A stretch of 64,000 nt of DNA from Flaccisagitta enflata (GCA_965153355.1 OZ231126.1:87048001-87112000); one strand, 5' to 3'; counted from the stretch's first letter, positions 36,948-48,990 are shown. Made by a program: numbers and translations. Notes: generated by a model not told the origin, from the sequence alone.

Positions 36948-37754
36948 TCATATAAAAACTTTCTTTCTTGTCAAGATTGGTCTACGACAAATGTGACAAT
37001 TTTGGATCATTTCCGCGCATTCAAAGCAACAAAGATGACCGCAATCAAACACGCAGTCAAACTGCGCATCAAGACACACTCCACATTCCAAAGACGGTGA
37101 TGGTGATGGTGCATCATTACCGTCTTTGGAATGTGGAATATGTGGCACTGCTGCTGCTGTTGCACTTTGCGGTCGACAATCAGTTGCAGCTGCGCTTCGA
37201 CAGCTTAACAGTGACTCGACGAGCTCATTCTGGATTCCGGTTAGTTGCCGCGGTTGCCATTGCTGCGGTTGCTGCTGGTGCGAGGATGCAAGTATACGCA
37301 TATCGAGTTTTTCTTTCACGACGCATTTGAAATTGCTGGCCTCTCGTTCGTCGACGAAATTGAGGCAGGCGAATCCTTCCTCGGCATCGAAAAAGTGGAA
37401 TAACGGATCCTTGTTTGAGACGTAATGAAATCGTTGGTAAATCAAATCCTGTTCCCAGTCCTTGCGACCGTTCGATAGATTGTAAATCCGGATGAAGTAA
37501 GACCGGAGGTTGCTGTCTTTAACGAGGCACGCGATTCCCGTCGTTTTTTCCGACCATCGTCCTTGGCTTGCAGCGGAAGCGACAAAAACCTGCACGACCG
37601 CCGACGCCAGAGTTACGCATTTCGGTCCGAGTAATTGAAACAGCGTTTGATTTTCCGCCTGTGTGATCAAGGAGCATCTTGCATTGACGTAAGCTCTGCG
37701 TTCGGTTGGGTTGTTCACCATTTCCGCCATTTTCGGCGAGTGACGATGAGACAT
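36948..37754 (-). CDS. WASP-type WH1 (EVH1) domain protein with C-terminal RING finger
   Basis: A 268-residue frame from the ATG at 37754, to which an acceptor (CTACCTTTACAG ending at 37762) is placed 7 bases upstream, implying a 5' untranslated intron. Residues about 25-140 read as a WASP-class WH1 domain: FQLLGPKCVTLASAVVQVFV, GIACLVKDSNLRSYFIRIYN, WEQDL, FHFFDAEEGFACLNFVDERE. In WASP proteins this domain binds the proline-rich tail of WIP. After a Gln-rich and low-complexity linker, residues 224-268 form a compact RING: CGVC, then DCGHLCCFECA and CHICRRPI, close to the IAP/neuralized-type RINGs that act as ubiquitin ligases. None of the other WASP modules (basic/CRIB, proline-rich, VCA) is present, and the frame is closed. 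A ligase directed by WH1 to actin-regulator partners is an inference. The domain calls are strong; the pairing is unknown to me. Confidence 0.86.
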   Translation of the reverse strand: MSHRHSPKMAEMVNNPTERRAYVNARCSLITQAENQTLFQLLGPKCVTLASAVVQVFVASAASQGRWSEKTTGIACLVKDSNLRSYFIRIYNLSNGRKDWEQDLIYQRFHYVSNKDPLFHFFDAEEGFACLNFVDEREASNFKCVVKEKLDMRILASSHQQQPQQWQPRQLTGIQNELVESLLSCRSAAATDCRPQSATAAAVPHIPHSKDGNDAPSPSPSLECGVCLDAQFDCVFDCGHLCCFECAEMIQNCHICRRPILTRKKVFI

Positions 37755-37889
37755 TTGTTCTCTGTAAAGGTAGATGAGAGAAATTATCATGGTTTATAAA
37801 TGCTTAGCAGAACACTGATGATTTGATTGATTGCAACCGGTTTTTAGATTGTAAAATGTTTCTTAAACAAAATATAGTAATAAGTTTAT

Positions 37890-38704
37890 CAGGGCCCGAC
37901 AAAATTTTTTGCTGCCTACAAGCGAGGTTTTCTCACCAAATTCTGCCTACAAATGAATTTATTACTGCATTGGAGATTGTTTGTCACTTTGTGTGATAAT
38001 ATGATATGGCAAATTATATAGAAAAGTTTGTAAGCATTTTCATTTTCATTTTCATTTTCATTTTTTATCACTTGGCTTAAAAAAAAAAGACGCACTTGTT
38101 TACTGATTGACAAAACAGGTAAAGAAATTAATCTAAACTTTTTTTAAAGAAAACATTTAAACAGATTTTTGAAAAATCTTTCATTCTAGACCAATCCCAG
38201 CTCTGTATCTCAAACGATTTAAGAGCTAGAGCCCTGCAAAGAGAAGCACTGACTTGCTAAAATGCATTTTTACATAGGGATTGCAAAACTGAAATGGGCA
38301 ACATTTTTCACTCACACTGATGCCATTTCTAAACAAAAAAAGATAGCAATACCAGATTGGCGCCAAATAAAAGTACTTTCAAAGGGCTTTCAGATGATCT
38401 AAGATATTCATAAGTTTTTCTAAGATTTAAAGGCAAAATTAGCCATCCAAAAGTGCGTCTTTTTTTAGTTGTATGGCACTACGTACTACATAGATTGTTT
38501 TACATGTTTTAGGTGTGACTAAGCACCTCTTTAACTGGCTGTGTCCATTGGTTGGTCTGTCTGTCTGTTGGTAAAGCACTTGTGTGACGATCCACATGTC
38601 GCACCTTATTGGCCTACTTGGCCTTGTTCCTGTCTACATACCTACAAAATCGGCTAGCTGCCTACAAGCAATGCTTGCGTGCTTGGGCAGTTTGTCGTAC
38701 CCTG
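37890..38704. mobile_element. hAT-type nonautonomous transposon, second
   Basis: An 815-bp element with ends CAGGGCCCGACAAA and, inverted, CAGGGTACGACAAA. The perfect 8-bp direct repeat AAGTTTAT flanks it at 37882-37889 and 38705-38712. Subterminal GCTGCCTACAAGC motifs occur near both ends. No transposase is encoded. The CAGGG ends and 8-bp duplication fit hAT. Inside, AAAAAAGACGCACTT occurs in inverted orientation at about 38083-38100 and 38445-38470, suggesting a nested element. It lies just upstream of the WH1-RING exon, in its putative 5' intron or promoter. Confidence 0.9.
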
Positions 38705-38714
38705 AAGTTTATTA

Positions 38715-40560
38715 ACATGGTAGAAAACCAGAACAAAGAAAAAGACAAACTTGTAGATTACCGAGGAAAAACGACGTTATTGTAGTTTGAGGATCAATGC
38801 GAATCCTGTTCAAAGACCTGCTGGTGCGTTACTCCACAAGTCATTCCTAATAATAGGGTGTAATGAGAAATACCACTGAAGTCGTTCATAAAAAGAGAGA
38901 TATTCTATGATAAGACCGACCCTTATAGGCTACTAAATCACTGAAATAACTTTGAATTTTGGCGGAAGTTGCAAGCAAGAGCCTATTTATGATATATCGC
39001 GAATGCCAAAAAATATGGCAAAAATTGCAAAAAACCATGGGTCATAAAGAAAGATTAAAGAAATCATAACTCAGTGAAAAATCATCATAGACACCTGTGG
39101 TTGGTGCCATTTGAAAGAAAAAAATTAGCTTTCCTTGCTACAAATTTTCAGAAATGTGTGCTCTAGCCCAAAAAAGGCAAGACTTCCTCAAATTACCAAA
39201 AAATGATTTTTTTTACCTCACAGAGTCATACTATGTACATAATTTGAATGTTTTTCTCAATTAAAAGACAAATAAACATACTCCAGTTAGGGGACTCTTA
39301 GGCATGTTATCACTTAAGAGCAAGATTTATATTTGAGCAAAATATTGTGAAAACCCTAAAGCATGAAAAATCCTATCTTCGATTTGACGCCAAAATACAC
39401 TTACTACCAGAGGTCCAGTGCAGTATCATTGTACTTAGGAACTCAATTTGAAGCCTTTAAGGACTAATTTGAGGCTTAATGGGAATGATTCCAAGTATGA
39501 AAGGGTTTATCAATACGCTGATTTGGGGCTTAAAAGAGCTGATATCAGGTCAGAGTTATTTCAACTAAAGAAAGAGCTGATTTAGGGCTTTATAGTGGCT
39601 AGCGCTAATTTGAGGACATAAAGATCCATAAAACGATAGGTAGGGGGACAAGGATTTAGACATTTCTTGTGTCATTTATCTAAATGACATCATACCTTTG
39701 AGGACCATTGTGGGTAACATTGTAGATCACAAAAGGGCTTTCTATCTAAGGTGTCTCACAAGGTGCTTTGTAGGGCTGATTGAAGTTCCAAGATGTTAAC
39801 TGATTAATAGCTTTTAATAGTTGATCTAGGATGTCAGGGCTGATTTTTTGACTGAAAAGGTTGGTTGAGACATGAAAAGCTAGCTTTAGGCTTCAGATTC
39901 AGTTTAAGGCTGAATAAGGCTTAATTAGGACATGAGAATTTTCCTTTTGGGCCCCATATTCTTAATGTTGGCTTTGAATGGCTGATTTGAAGCCTGACAG
40001 AGCTGGTTTGAGGCCCAAAATAGCTTAATCTTGATGTTGGAAGACTGATTTGCGCTTATTTTAGGTCTGAGGTGTTGATTTGAATTTTGAAGCAGGGAAT
40101 AAGGTAACGCTGACCATACATATTGCCCTAAGGCAACTGGTTGAAGCCTGAGAGTGGGGGACTACATAACAAATGAAGGATCAAACACACAAACGAAAGC
40201 CTCCATTTTCTGATGGACTTATGTCCCCTTCATAGCATCTTCCCTTCCTACCCCCCCCCAAAAAAGAATTGTGTCTATTGCAATGGGGAAATCCACCCAT
40301 CCTTCTTTCCTTGGGTCTCTACAAACTGGACATGGGTCTCAGGGGCTGGGTGGTGGTGGTTGAGACCTAGGTGGCCAGAAGCTAAGATATTGATCTTGAA
40401 GGCTAATCAGTAGAATCACATCTCAATAAAGAGATGGACAAATTGATGAATGGCCATCTTATCAAGATTTCACTATTCTACCAGTGTTTTTGTTGAAGAT
40501 TTTCTTTCTAGCAAAGTTACTCTAAACATCATGTCTTTATGAGGAGATAAATGAAATTAA
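38715..40560. other. no gene; degenerate foldback-like material
   Basis: From about 39420 degenerate units with TGATTTGAGGCTTAA recur. At 40085-40240 there is a decayed arm (GGTAACGCTGACCATACATATTGCCC, then TGATGGACTTATGTCCCCTTC). This looks like an old, large member of the foldback-like family. No gene is supported. Confidence 0.5.
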
Positions 40561-40584
40561 CAAGTGATGGGGGTCATAATATTG

Positions 40585-40784
40585 TTGCGGATGGGTGGGC
40601 AGGGGCGGCCAACCCCCATCCACACCCAACGCCCCACCCAACCCCCATCCCAACACAGACACATACACAAAAAACTTCGAAAACACTAGTTAACCCACTT
40701 TTCGACTCGCGCTTACGGACGGACCGATGGACCAACCAATGGACGGACAAAGCCTCTTATAGAGTTGCGTGTCCGCAACTAAAA
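40585..40784 (-). repeat. dispersed tetranucleotide-core repeat, variant copy
   Basis: GTTGCGGATGGGTGGGCAGG start, a GGACGGACCGATGGACC run and a GAGTTGCGTGTCCGCAACTA hairpin end. Confidence 0.75.
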
Positions 40785-40799
40785 AGAAATTGCAGCTTC

Positions 40800-41960
40800 T
40801 GTTTTGAACAGCAGAAAAGAAGACTGAGATGCAAAAGACAATTTCTACACAGTAACTGTTAAAACATCTTAGTCTAATTTGTAAAAAAATTGACCCTGGC
40901 TCTTAAATATTTCTTTTTACAAATACTATATCAAATAGTTTATAGTGGGATTACCCATTAGAAATACCCTACAAGATGTAAAATTTTGGATCCTCCAAGG
41001 TTTGTTGCTTAAAAGTCAGAATCTTACAAGATTTTTAATCACCTAGAACCTTTCAGTAGATCAAGACTCAAGAGAATGACAAAGATACAAAGATAAATTA
41101 AGTCACTTGGGTCATCCACCCTGGTGGGGCCCAAAACACAAACAACATATATATTTAAGTATAAGCATCCCTTTTCAGGCTCCCCCCCAGGTAACTAACC
41201 AGCGCTTCAAGGCCTCAAATCAGCCTTACTTGGCACCAGACCAGCCTTAACATGCTTCAAATCTGCCTTACCAGGCCTCAAATGTTTTCTGAAGCCAAAG
41301 TCAAATGTCTCTTGCCCAAAATTTGCCTTCAGCCCTTCACAGACCTCAAATCAACCCCAGAATTGCATAAATACTGTCTGTACTGGAATAAATCATAATT
41401 TCAGCATATTTTGCCCAGGCATCCATCTTACTCTCAAGTGGATAAGATAAACAACTTGAGTTAGTTGACTTATCCATGTCTATCCATTGGGAAATTAGAA
41501 TTATGTAATTTGACTTTTCGCAGGGTAAAGAAGGTTTTCTATTATCATTTTGGGCAATAATAATGTCACTAGGAAAATGAGGTAATCTTTCTAGATATGT
41601 ACCTAGGAGAGAGCTAAATTTTTTCTTTCAAATGGTACCAACCAGAGGTCTCTACAACAATCATTTATTGAGTTATGATTTTTTGAATCTTTTTTTACAT
41701 CTTGCGATTATTCGCGATTTTCGCCGTTTTTTCGGTTATTTACGATACTTAAAGAATGAGCTCTTGCTTGCAACATCTGACACTAAGGACTCAAAAGACC
41801 AGTCATTTTCTACCTACACACATGCATAATCAAGAAAATATGCTCCCTTTTCATGCCCCATTACCTTGTTGCAAATACCCCCCCTCTCAAGACACCCTAC
41901 TAATAAGATCGAGATAAGAGATAATGACAAAACTGCGCAATGGATTTTTGCTATACTAGT
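40800..41960. other. no gene recognised
   Basis: Noncoding. Degenerate CAGGCCTCAAATCAGCC-type units at 41185-41350 resemble foldback cores. Confidence 0.45.
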
Positions 41961-41974
41961 CATTCCTTTTTGTT

Positions 41975-42190
41975 GCGGACACGCGACTCTACATTGCAAA
42001 ATTTTTTTGGCCGGTTGGTTGGTCGGTTGGTCGGTCAATCGGTCGGTCGGTCGGTCAGTCAGTAGGTCAATTGATCGGTCAGTCAGTTGGTCGGTTAATT
42101 GGTCTATTGGTCGGACGGTCGGTCAATTAGTCGGTCGGTCGGTCGGACGGTCAGTCGGTCGGTTGGTCGCTCGGTCGGTCGGTCCTTTAC
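41975..42190 (+). repeat. dispersed-repeat end followed by GGTC tetranucleotide array
   Basis: TTGTTGCGGACACGCGACTC end followed by about 180 bp of GGTCGGTTGGTC units. Confidence 0.82.
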
Positions 42191-42474
42191 ATGGTGTGCG
42201 TTTTTTGGATTTTCTTTGTTTATTTCTGTTTCGTTTCATTTCAATAGGTTTGACAGAGTTTCTCGTTCTTTGAGTGATTTATCTTTTTTCACATCTTTGA
42301 ATTCGGAGAGAAACCGCTGTATGCCCGCGCTGTATGCCCTTTTTCCGTATTCCCCTTTCCTATGCCCGTGTTGGATGCCCTTTTCGCGGACCAATCAGAG
42401 GCCGTATGCCCTTTTCAGTGACCAATCACAGCGCATCACAGTGAATTTTTAGTTTAAACAGAGCAAAGTACATG

Positions 42475-44160
42475 GAAAAAGTGTCTACTACCCCCGTAAG
42501 TGTCAACTATCCCGGCAAGTGTCAAATACTTCGCAAGTGTCACCTAATCCCCACATATCAACTACCTTTTCTGCATGTCAACTACCCCCATGTGTCAACT
42601 TCCCCACAAGAATCAATTACCCTCAAGTGTCAATTCACATTCTACGCAAGTGTCAACTACCTCACAGTCAATTACCTCTGCAGTACAATTACCTCTCGCA
42701 GCCACCACCTTTGTAAGTGTCAACTACTCTCATAAGTACCAATCACTCCTGCAAGTAAGTCAGCTACCCATAGTGTCCAATACCCCCCGCAAGTGTCCAC
42801 TACCTCCCGCAATTGTCAACTACCCCCCGCAAGTGTCAACCACCCCCGCCAACTACTTCCCTGCAAGAGCAACTACCCCTTGCAAAACAACTACCCCGCA
42901 GTCAACTTCCCAGCAAGTGTCATCTACTCCTGCAAGTGTTAATTACCCCCCGCAAATGTCAACTACCCATGCAAGTGTCAACTACCCCCTGCAAGTGTTA
43001 ACTCCCCCTGCAAGTGTCAACTACCCCCTGCAAGTGTCAACTGCCCCTAGCAAGTTTCAACTTCCACAACTGTCTACTACCCTCACAACTATCATCACTC
43101 CCCACATCAACTAACCCTCCAAGTGTCAACTACCCCCACAAGTGTCAACTACCCCCTACAAGTGTCAACTATCTCCCGTAAGTATCAACTACCCCCAAGC
43201 AACGATTACCCCTAAAATGTCAACCCCTAAGTGTCTCACTACCTCGCATGTCAACTTCCCCGCAAGCCAACTACTCCTCGCATGGATAAATTCACTTCTG
43301 CAACACCACTTCTCCAGTGTCAATCATCTTCACAAGTAAGCCAACTACTCCCCGCAAGTAAGTCAGACCATCTCTGCATGTGTTGGTGCACCACCTTTAC
43401 TGTGTCAATTACCCTTCAAAAGTGTCAAACTCACCCCCATGTCAACTAACCCCGCTAGTGTCAACTACTTCCCCTGCAAGTGCTGCAATCTACCTCTAGT
43501 GGCCAACAACTAACCTCGTGGCACACCATCTTCGTAAGTGTCAATTATCCCCAAGTGTCAATCTACCCCATCATACACCATTTCCCTGGCGCTAAATTAC
43601 CTTCTTCATGAAGTCAATCACTCTAAGTGTCAACTTTCCTGCAAGTGCTTCACCACCCCCAAGTCTACCCCCGACAAGTGTCAACTATCCTCCTCTAGTA
43701 TCAACTACCCCCTCTAACGTCAACAACCCTCCTCAAGTGTCAACTACCTCCCCACAAGTGTCACCTTTACTCTTTGTAAGGTATAACAATTATCTCAAGT
43801 GTCAACTACCCTCAGTAAGTACAAACAATTATCCACTATAATCATCAATTCACTTCTGTTGTTGTCAACTACTCCCCACTAGTGTCAATCTTTACCTACT
43901 AAGTGTCACATCCTCTCTAGCATCAACTTCCTCTCTAATGTCAACTACCTCTGGATGTCAACTACCCACCAAATGTCAAATTACCTCATGTCAACTACTC
44001 CCCACAAGTGTCAATTCATCCCCTCTACAAGTGTCAACTACTCCTCTTTAAAACAATTCATCAGCAAGTACACCATACTCTGCAAGAGTCAACTACCCCG
44101 CTAGTGTCAACTACCCCCGCCAGTGTCAACTACCCCCTGAAAGTGTCAACTACCCCCCTA
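42475..44160 (+). repeat. CAAGTGTCAACTACCCC minisatellite
   Basis: About 1.7 kb of degenerate units near 18-20 bp built on CAAGTGTCAACTACCCCC. It is C-rich on the plus strand. The Ser/Thr/Pro-rich frames through it are repeat translations. It ends about 100 bp before the left terminus of the 14-kb transposon. Confidence 0.9.
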
Positions 44161-44264
44161 ACAATTAGCGATTCCATACTAGCGAGATCTTTAATAGCCA
44201 GATCATACTTTCCAGATCCATACTAGCGAAACCCCTACACTAGCCATGGCAACAATTAGTGACT

Positions 44265-44430
44265 AGATTCATTTTTCTCCGAGAGTTTTCATACTAGAGA
44301 ACATATCATGGCACCAAATGATAGGAAATTCCATGCAGAATCCAAATTTGCCCATTTTGACGCCTTTTTTGGAGATCTTGGCTCGGGTTTTTTGCGTCAA
44401 AGTGCCACGTGCGCCGTTTAGCGTCAAAAT
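44265..44430 (+). repeat. left terminal inverted repeat of the 14-kb transposon
   Basis: 166 bp matching the reverse complement of 58136-58290. It includes the identical blocks GATAGGAAATTCCATGCAGA and GTGCCACGTGCGCCGTTTAG. A 9-nt insertion follows the first six bases. Confidence 0.93.
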
Positions 44431-44747
44431 CCTCATTTTTTCACTGATTTTACAGTCCAACTGCATAAAATTGCTTATTTAAGCGAACTTCTACCTGATT
44501 TAGTGAAAGATTTTGCTACTTATAGATAGGAAGTTGTTTCAATCAGTTTCATTACCATTTTCACCCACTTTTAGACACCGGAAGTGCTGGATAGACCGGA
44601 AGTGACGTCAACAATGCCGGTTTTCACTGTTGGCGCATAATGGCTGATTGCCAAGGGGTATAAAATCTCAAGATTAGTCAGTAAAGCATTTTTGTAATAA
44701 TTCTATAAAAATTCAGTAATAATTCAACTAATTATACAACAATAACA

Positions 44748-45074
44748 CTAATAATTCAACAAGTTGATAAGGAAGAAGCTAGGCGAAAAATTCCAATGAA
44801 TTTTATGGGAAAATGGGCAAATAATGAATTTGAAGCCCAGCGTAATGTTACTTTTTAGTTGGTTTTGCATGTGTGCGGCGATGCATTTCAACACCCTGAA
44901 GCATGCCAGCGTGGTTATTCTTCCGTTAAAATCTGAGGCAAATTTCACCGCCCGTTCCGCAGCATCGTTGACCGGCGAAAATCCATTCACGAGCTCCCGG
45001 AACAATTTGTAGTTGCCATCGCTAGCCCACTTGGATGCAGGCAACCCAAGGAACGTTGGCTCGAAATGAGTGAG
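44748..45074 (-). CDS. transposase-like gene, exon 9 (last)
   Basis: Acceptor TTTTTTCCAG ends at 45075. The exon opens in phase 0 and runs 109 codons to the stop at 44748. It encodes LTHFEPTFLGLPASKWASDGNYK followed by the telling motif VNDAAERAVKFASDFNGRIT. In the invertebrate transposase-like family I recall, VNDxAERGV...FN is near the C terminus, so this is the expected last exon. The final 40 or so residues are less conserved. Confidence 0.72.
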   Translation of the reverse strand, partial: LTHFEPTFLGLPASKWASDGNYKLFRELVNGFSPVNDAAERAVKFASDFNGRITTLACFRVLKCIAAHMQNQLKSNITLGFKFIICPFSHKIHWNFSPSFFLINLLNY

Positions 45075-45160
45075 CTGGAAAAAAGATTTTAAAAAGTTGA
45101 TTGGTTCTCTTTAAACCTGTTACATCATATTCATGGCTCCAAAGAACAGTATTGTATTAC

Positions 45161-45427
45161 CTGAAAAAACAGCCAAGATTCCTCAGTGATGAAATCTTCA
45201 AGGCGACTGTCTTCATCAATTTCCGGCATGGTCGGTTTACCCATTTCCACATGGGCCTGAGGATCATGGGTCTTCAAGGCAGCAGCCATGGCTTCCTTCG
45301 TTTCCTCACTGACCTTCTCTGAGGCAAGGGCAAGGATGACTGAACGGCCGGTGAGGTAGTCGGTGTGCAAGTCGACCTTCTTTTGAGCAGCCTTTGCACC
45401 CCACATAGGAGTATCTTTTCTGCGACT
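45161..45427 (-). CDS. transposase-like gene, exon 8
   Basis: Acceptor near 45428 (ATTGAATGCAG; the TCGCAG six bases later is an alternative) and donor CAG/GTAATA after 45161, leaving phase 0. It encodes AAQKKVDLHTDYLTGRSVILALASEKVSEETK and an acidic segment ending WLFFQ. The YLTGR...LALxxxKV...ETK pattern is the part of the family just before the LEDF and VNDxAER motifs. The join to exon 9 is exact in phase. Confidence 0.7.
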
Positions 45428-45449
45428 GCATTCAATGGTCATGATATGA

Positions 45450-46355
45450 CTATTTTGAAACCTTTCATTTTATGAAAGTTGGGTCTCGTAGAAGTTGATA
45501 GGTCATGATTTTATTCTATGCGGACTGATATGAGTGGGTGAAAATGATCTTTGAAGTAAAAAATTAAATTTCAAAAGCGTGCCTAACAACCTTCGCAAAA
45601 GAGAAAAATTATGTGCGACTAGGTTTTGACTTGTAGCAGACCTGTCTTACATCTCACCAAGTCACAGCGCCGTCGGCCTTGTAGTTGCTGAGATCTTGAT
45701 TACCCCCACCAGGTGTCGACCATCAGAAATGTGAATGGTTGTGAACGATGACGCCTTTTTTTGTAACACGTTACTTAGCCTCTTTAACATATCCTATGGA
45801 CGAACGTCATCTCACATCGCTTCGGTCATAATTGCACTTTTTTTGTCTGTTTCTTTCATTCTGATGAACTCCTCGTAATTTCCAATTTAGTGTAAGCGAG
45901 TGTATTATCAGCCTTATTTTTACTTGCACTCTGCTTTGAATGAGAGGAATGACAAAAAATGGTGTCAAAGTCTCAAAGTAAGAGACACTGTAATAAGGAA
46001 GATGTTATTTTTACTAGGTAAGATCGGGCATCAAAAATGATCGAATGTTCGGGATTTTTTTTTTAGGTAGCAAGTTTTTAAGCGGAAAGGGCTGCAAAGG
46101 GAGTGGAGAAGAGGGCCGGTTGAGGTAAGGTTGAGCAGGAGCAGTAATGCAAAAAACCACTCCCAAGTTAAAAATATATTTCGGACCGACCAACCGACCA
46201 ACCGACCAACCGAAATGGAAATGAGTACAAAACTTATTTTTTTTATTAGAACGTCACTTTTTGAGGAAGCCTTGCAAATAAAATAGAGATAGCTACTAGT
46301 AAAATGACAACAATGTTCTTAATTTCTGAGCCATTTCAAGCCTAATAAGCCTTAT
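45450..46355. other. intronic sequence, no gene seen
   Basis: Start of the roughly 5.8-kb intron between exons 7 and 8. Only low-complexity and AT-rich sequence is visible, with a GACCGACCAACCGACC remnant at 46183-46210. Confidence 0.5.
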
Positions 46356-46358
46356 AAG

Positions 46359-46525
46359 AAACAAGGCCGGATACATGGCTACCCCAGTCGCGTGCGGGTG
46401 GGCAGGGGCCATAATTGAGGTCAGTGGAACATTTGTGCGACATTGCGCCAAACCCTATTAACGCTGAAAAGCAAAGGTGATGTGATCGTCGACTAACAAA
46501 GCGGGTAGGTCAGCACGCGATCAAA
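46359..46525 (-). repeat. dispersed tetranucleotide-core repeat, copy lacking most of the core
   Basis: ACAAGGCCGGATACATGGCT, AGTCGCGTGCGGGTGGGCAG, ending CAAAGCGGGTAGG and CAGCACGCGATCAAAA. The tetranucleotide array is nearly absent, showing the core is length-variable. Confidence 0.82.
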
Positions 46526-46744
46526 ATGTGTATCTGCCTGGAAGACAAGATTCCACCCTTTTTGTTTACTTCTGATCACCAGAGTTTTCTTCTAGATTAT
46601 GCCTAAGAAAGCATGAAATTGAAGAATGAACTGCATGTCTAACTTCCAATTAGCGCCCTCTGCAGCACATGTCAGATATGAATTAGCCGCTAAAATCTAA
46701 GATTTTAAGTGGTAAAAGATGAAAATGTTTTCTGATTTCAATTA

Positions 46745-47150
46745 ACAAGGCCAACACCTAGTGAAGTCATGTGCGAGATTTACAGGGTAAGAATTGACTT
46801 TGAATAACTCAAGTTGACTTAAAATGACCTAAAATAATTGAAAAAGTCATAAAATGATGAAAAATGACCTTAGCGACAAAATTGACCGAATTGACTATAC
46901 ATGATTTAACATGATGAATTAAATTGATTCAGAATGACTTAGAACCACTTAAAATGACTTCTAGAATGACTCAAAATGACTTAAAATGACATGAAGTAAT
47001 CAAAAGACTTAAAATGACCTAAGAGTTGACGCTTTACAAATACCGAAAAAGTAAAGTGACGGACGGACGGATGGACCGATGGACCGACGGACCGACGGAC
47101 GGACCGACCGACAGACGGACCGGTCAAAGGCTGGTAGAGACACAGGCACG
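46745..47150 (-). repeat. AAAATGACTT array with GGAC core
   Basis: Degenerate 10-11-bp units (AAAATGACTTAAAATGACCT) followed by GGACGGACGGATGGACC. The start AACAAGGCCAACACCTAGTG marks a second subtype of the dispersed-repeat family. The same unit type occurs near 240 and, inverted, near 8980-9090. Confidence 0.7.
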
Positions 47151-47362
47151 TGTATCAAAACTAATACATGTTTTTGTGAAGAGATAAAAAATACAAATTA
47201 AAAATGATATTTCAGCAATATTTGTATTTTATAAATTAAACCATGGTTGACAGGAAGATTTTTCAAAAAAGAGGGGCATAACTAGAGGAGGGCGCCAATT
47301 ATACACAATTTTTGTGAAGAAACTATAGAAAAATCAGCACCTTTGGAAAGCTCTCTTCAACA

Positions 47363-47555
47363 GAAGGCCCGGATACGGGCGGCTACCCCAGCTCGTGTGT
47401 GCAGGGCCGCAATTGCCGTCACGATATCATTTAGCAGGAGCAGTGAGGCTGTAAAGACTAAAAAACAAAAGTAAAGCTTAATGGATAAATGGAGGGACGG
47501 ACAGACGGACCGACAAAGCGGGGTGTAGACACTCGCGCGAGCACGCGACTAAAAA
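47363..47555 (-). repeat. dispersed tetranucleotide-core repeat, copy
   Basis: AAGGCCCGGATACGGGCGGC start, GACGGACAGACGGACC core, CGAGCACGCGACTAAAAA end. Confidence 0.8.
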
Positions 47556-47684
47556 TGCCATCGCGAATGCCGATGAGCAGAACCCAGTAGCTCAATTAGT
47601 TCAGATTTTACGCAAAAGGCAAGAGGAACGATTTTGACCGTCGAGCTGTTAAATGTTTGGCCTCGAATGTGGTGACTCCATAGA

Positions 47685-47686
<2 letters not shown>

Positions 47687-47718
<32 letters not shown>

Positions 47719-47745
47719 CACACACACCACATGCACCATATAATA

Positions 47746-47826
<81 letters not shown>

Positions 47827-48012
47827 ATATATATTTTATATATAAGTTATATAAGAAAGCAGATATATGTTATATATGTTATGTTATATGTTATAAGATA
47901 TATATGTTATATATATGTATATATATGTTTATATATATATATATATATGTTAGAAAGAGAGGGAGAGAGAAAGAGAGGGAGAGAGGGAGAGAGAAAGAGA
48001 GGGAGAGAGGGA
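47687..48012 (+). repeat. (GT)n, (TA)n and GGGAGAGA microsatellites
   Basis: GT tract (47687-47716), long TA tracts (47748-47825 and 47925-47950) and a GAGAGGGAGAGA run, all intronic to the transposase-like gene. Confidence 0.92.
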
Positions 48013-48327
48013 GTACTGGGGATGTGGAGGCAATTGACGTGGGTGGGATAGGTACTTGTATTTGATCCACAAAATGGAAGCAGAAGCGGAAGTGGTGGAA
48101 GCTGCATAAAAATCAACCGCTTCCACATTCCTAGTCGCTACACAATTTGGTTCATTCTTTCATTTGTTTTTCTATCACTGCTCCTGCCCCTGCCAACCCG
48201 CCCGCGAAGTGGTGAAGCCGTAAATCTAGCCTCCTTATTTTGATAAACGCGCGGGAGAGAGAATCGGTCGACAACAGCCTTAGATGCTATCAAAGATTAT
48301 GTTGAAGATAAGAGATTATATCAAAGA

Positions 48328-48990
48328 TTCTGGGGGACTTTCGTTTGTCCTTCCGTTTGTTTGTCCGTCCGTTCATGCGTCCATCCATCCACCCCCCCCA
48401 GGCCCAATCAGGCCTGAAATCTGCCCTCTTAGCCCTGAAATCTACCCTCATAGGCCTGAAATCTGCCCTCTCAGGGCTCAACTGACCCCTCAGAGGGCGT
48501 GACTTGGGCCTGATAGTGCACTTCAGGCCTGGAGAGGGTTTGGGGGATTAATGATTGGATAGATGGACCAAGGGATTTGGACGAATGAAAAGAAGTCCCC
48601 CTGTGTTCTACAGGACTTTGTCCCCCTCGGAGCCGCTGCCCTGCTTCCTAACTCCAATTCAAAATCATGCAAAGCCAAAATCCTTACTTTAAAGCAAAAA
48701 TCCCTTTGAGGCCCAAATCTCATTTTCCAGGCTTAAATTCCAGCTTTGAGCCCAAATTTCAGCTTGGAGGTCAAAATCTTAGCCTGAGGCCCAAATCTTA
48801 GCCTGAGGCCCAAATCCCAGCCTGCAGGCCCAAATCTCAGCCTTGAAACCCAACTCCCAGCCTCAAGGCCCAAATCCTAGCCTCAAGGCCCAGTTTGCAG
48901 TTTCAAGGCCCAAATCCACTGCCCTGCTCCCTCCCTCAACTTCAAGCATACCCTACTTAGGCAGGGCTCGGGAACCACTGACCACCAATG
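48328..48990. repeat. foldback-like element FB6
   Basis: The left arm GGGGGACTTTCGTTTGTCC is truncated. The inverse arm CCCCCTGTGTTCTACAGGAC lies at 48598-48617. Core units CAGGCCTGAAATCTGCCCTC lie between. A second array (AAGGCCCAAATCCYAGCCT) at 48690-48915 leads to an outer module with GCAGGGCTCGGGAACCACTG. Confidence 0.75.

Noticed and set aside
42472-44226. Ser/Thr/Pro-rich frames resembling a mucin-like protein
   Set aside because: They follow a degenerate minisatellite in several frames, with frequent stops and no signal peptide.
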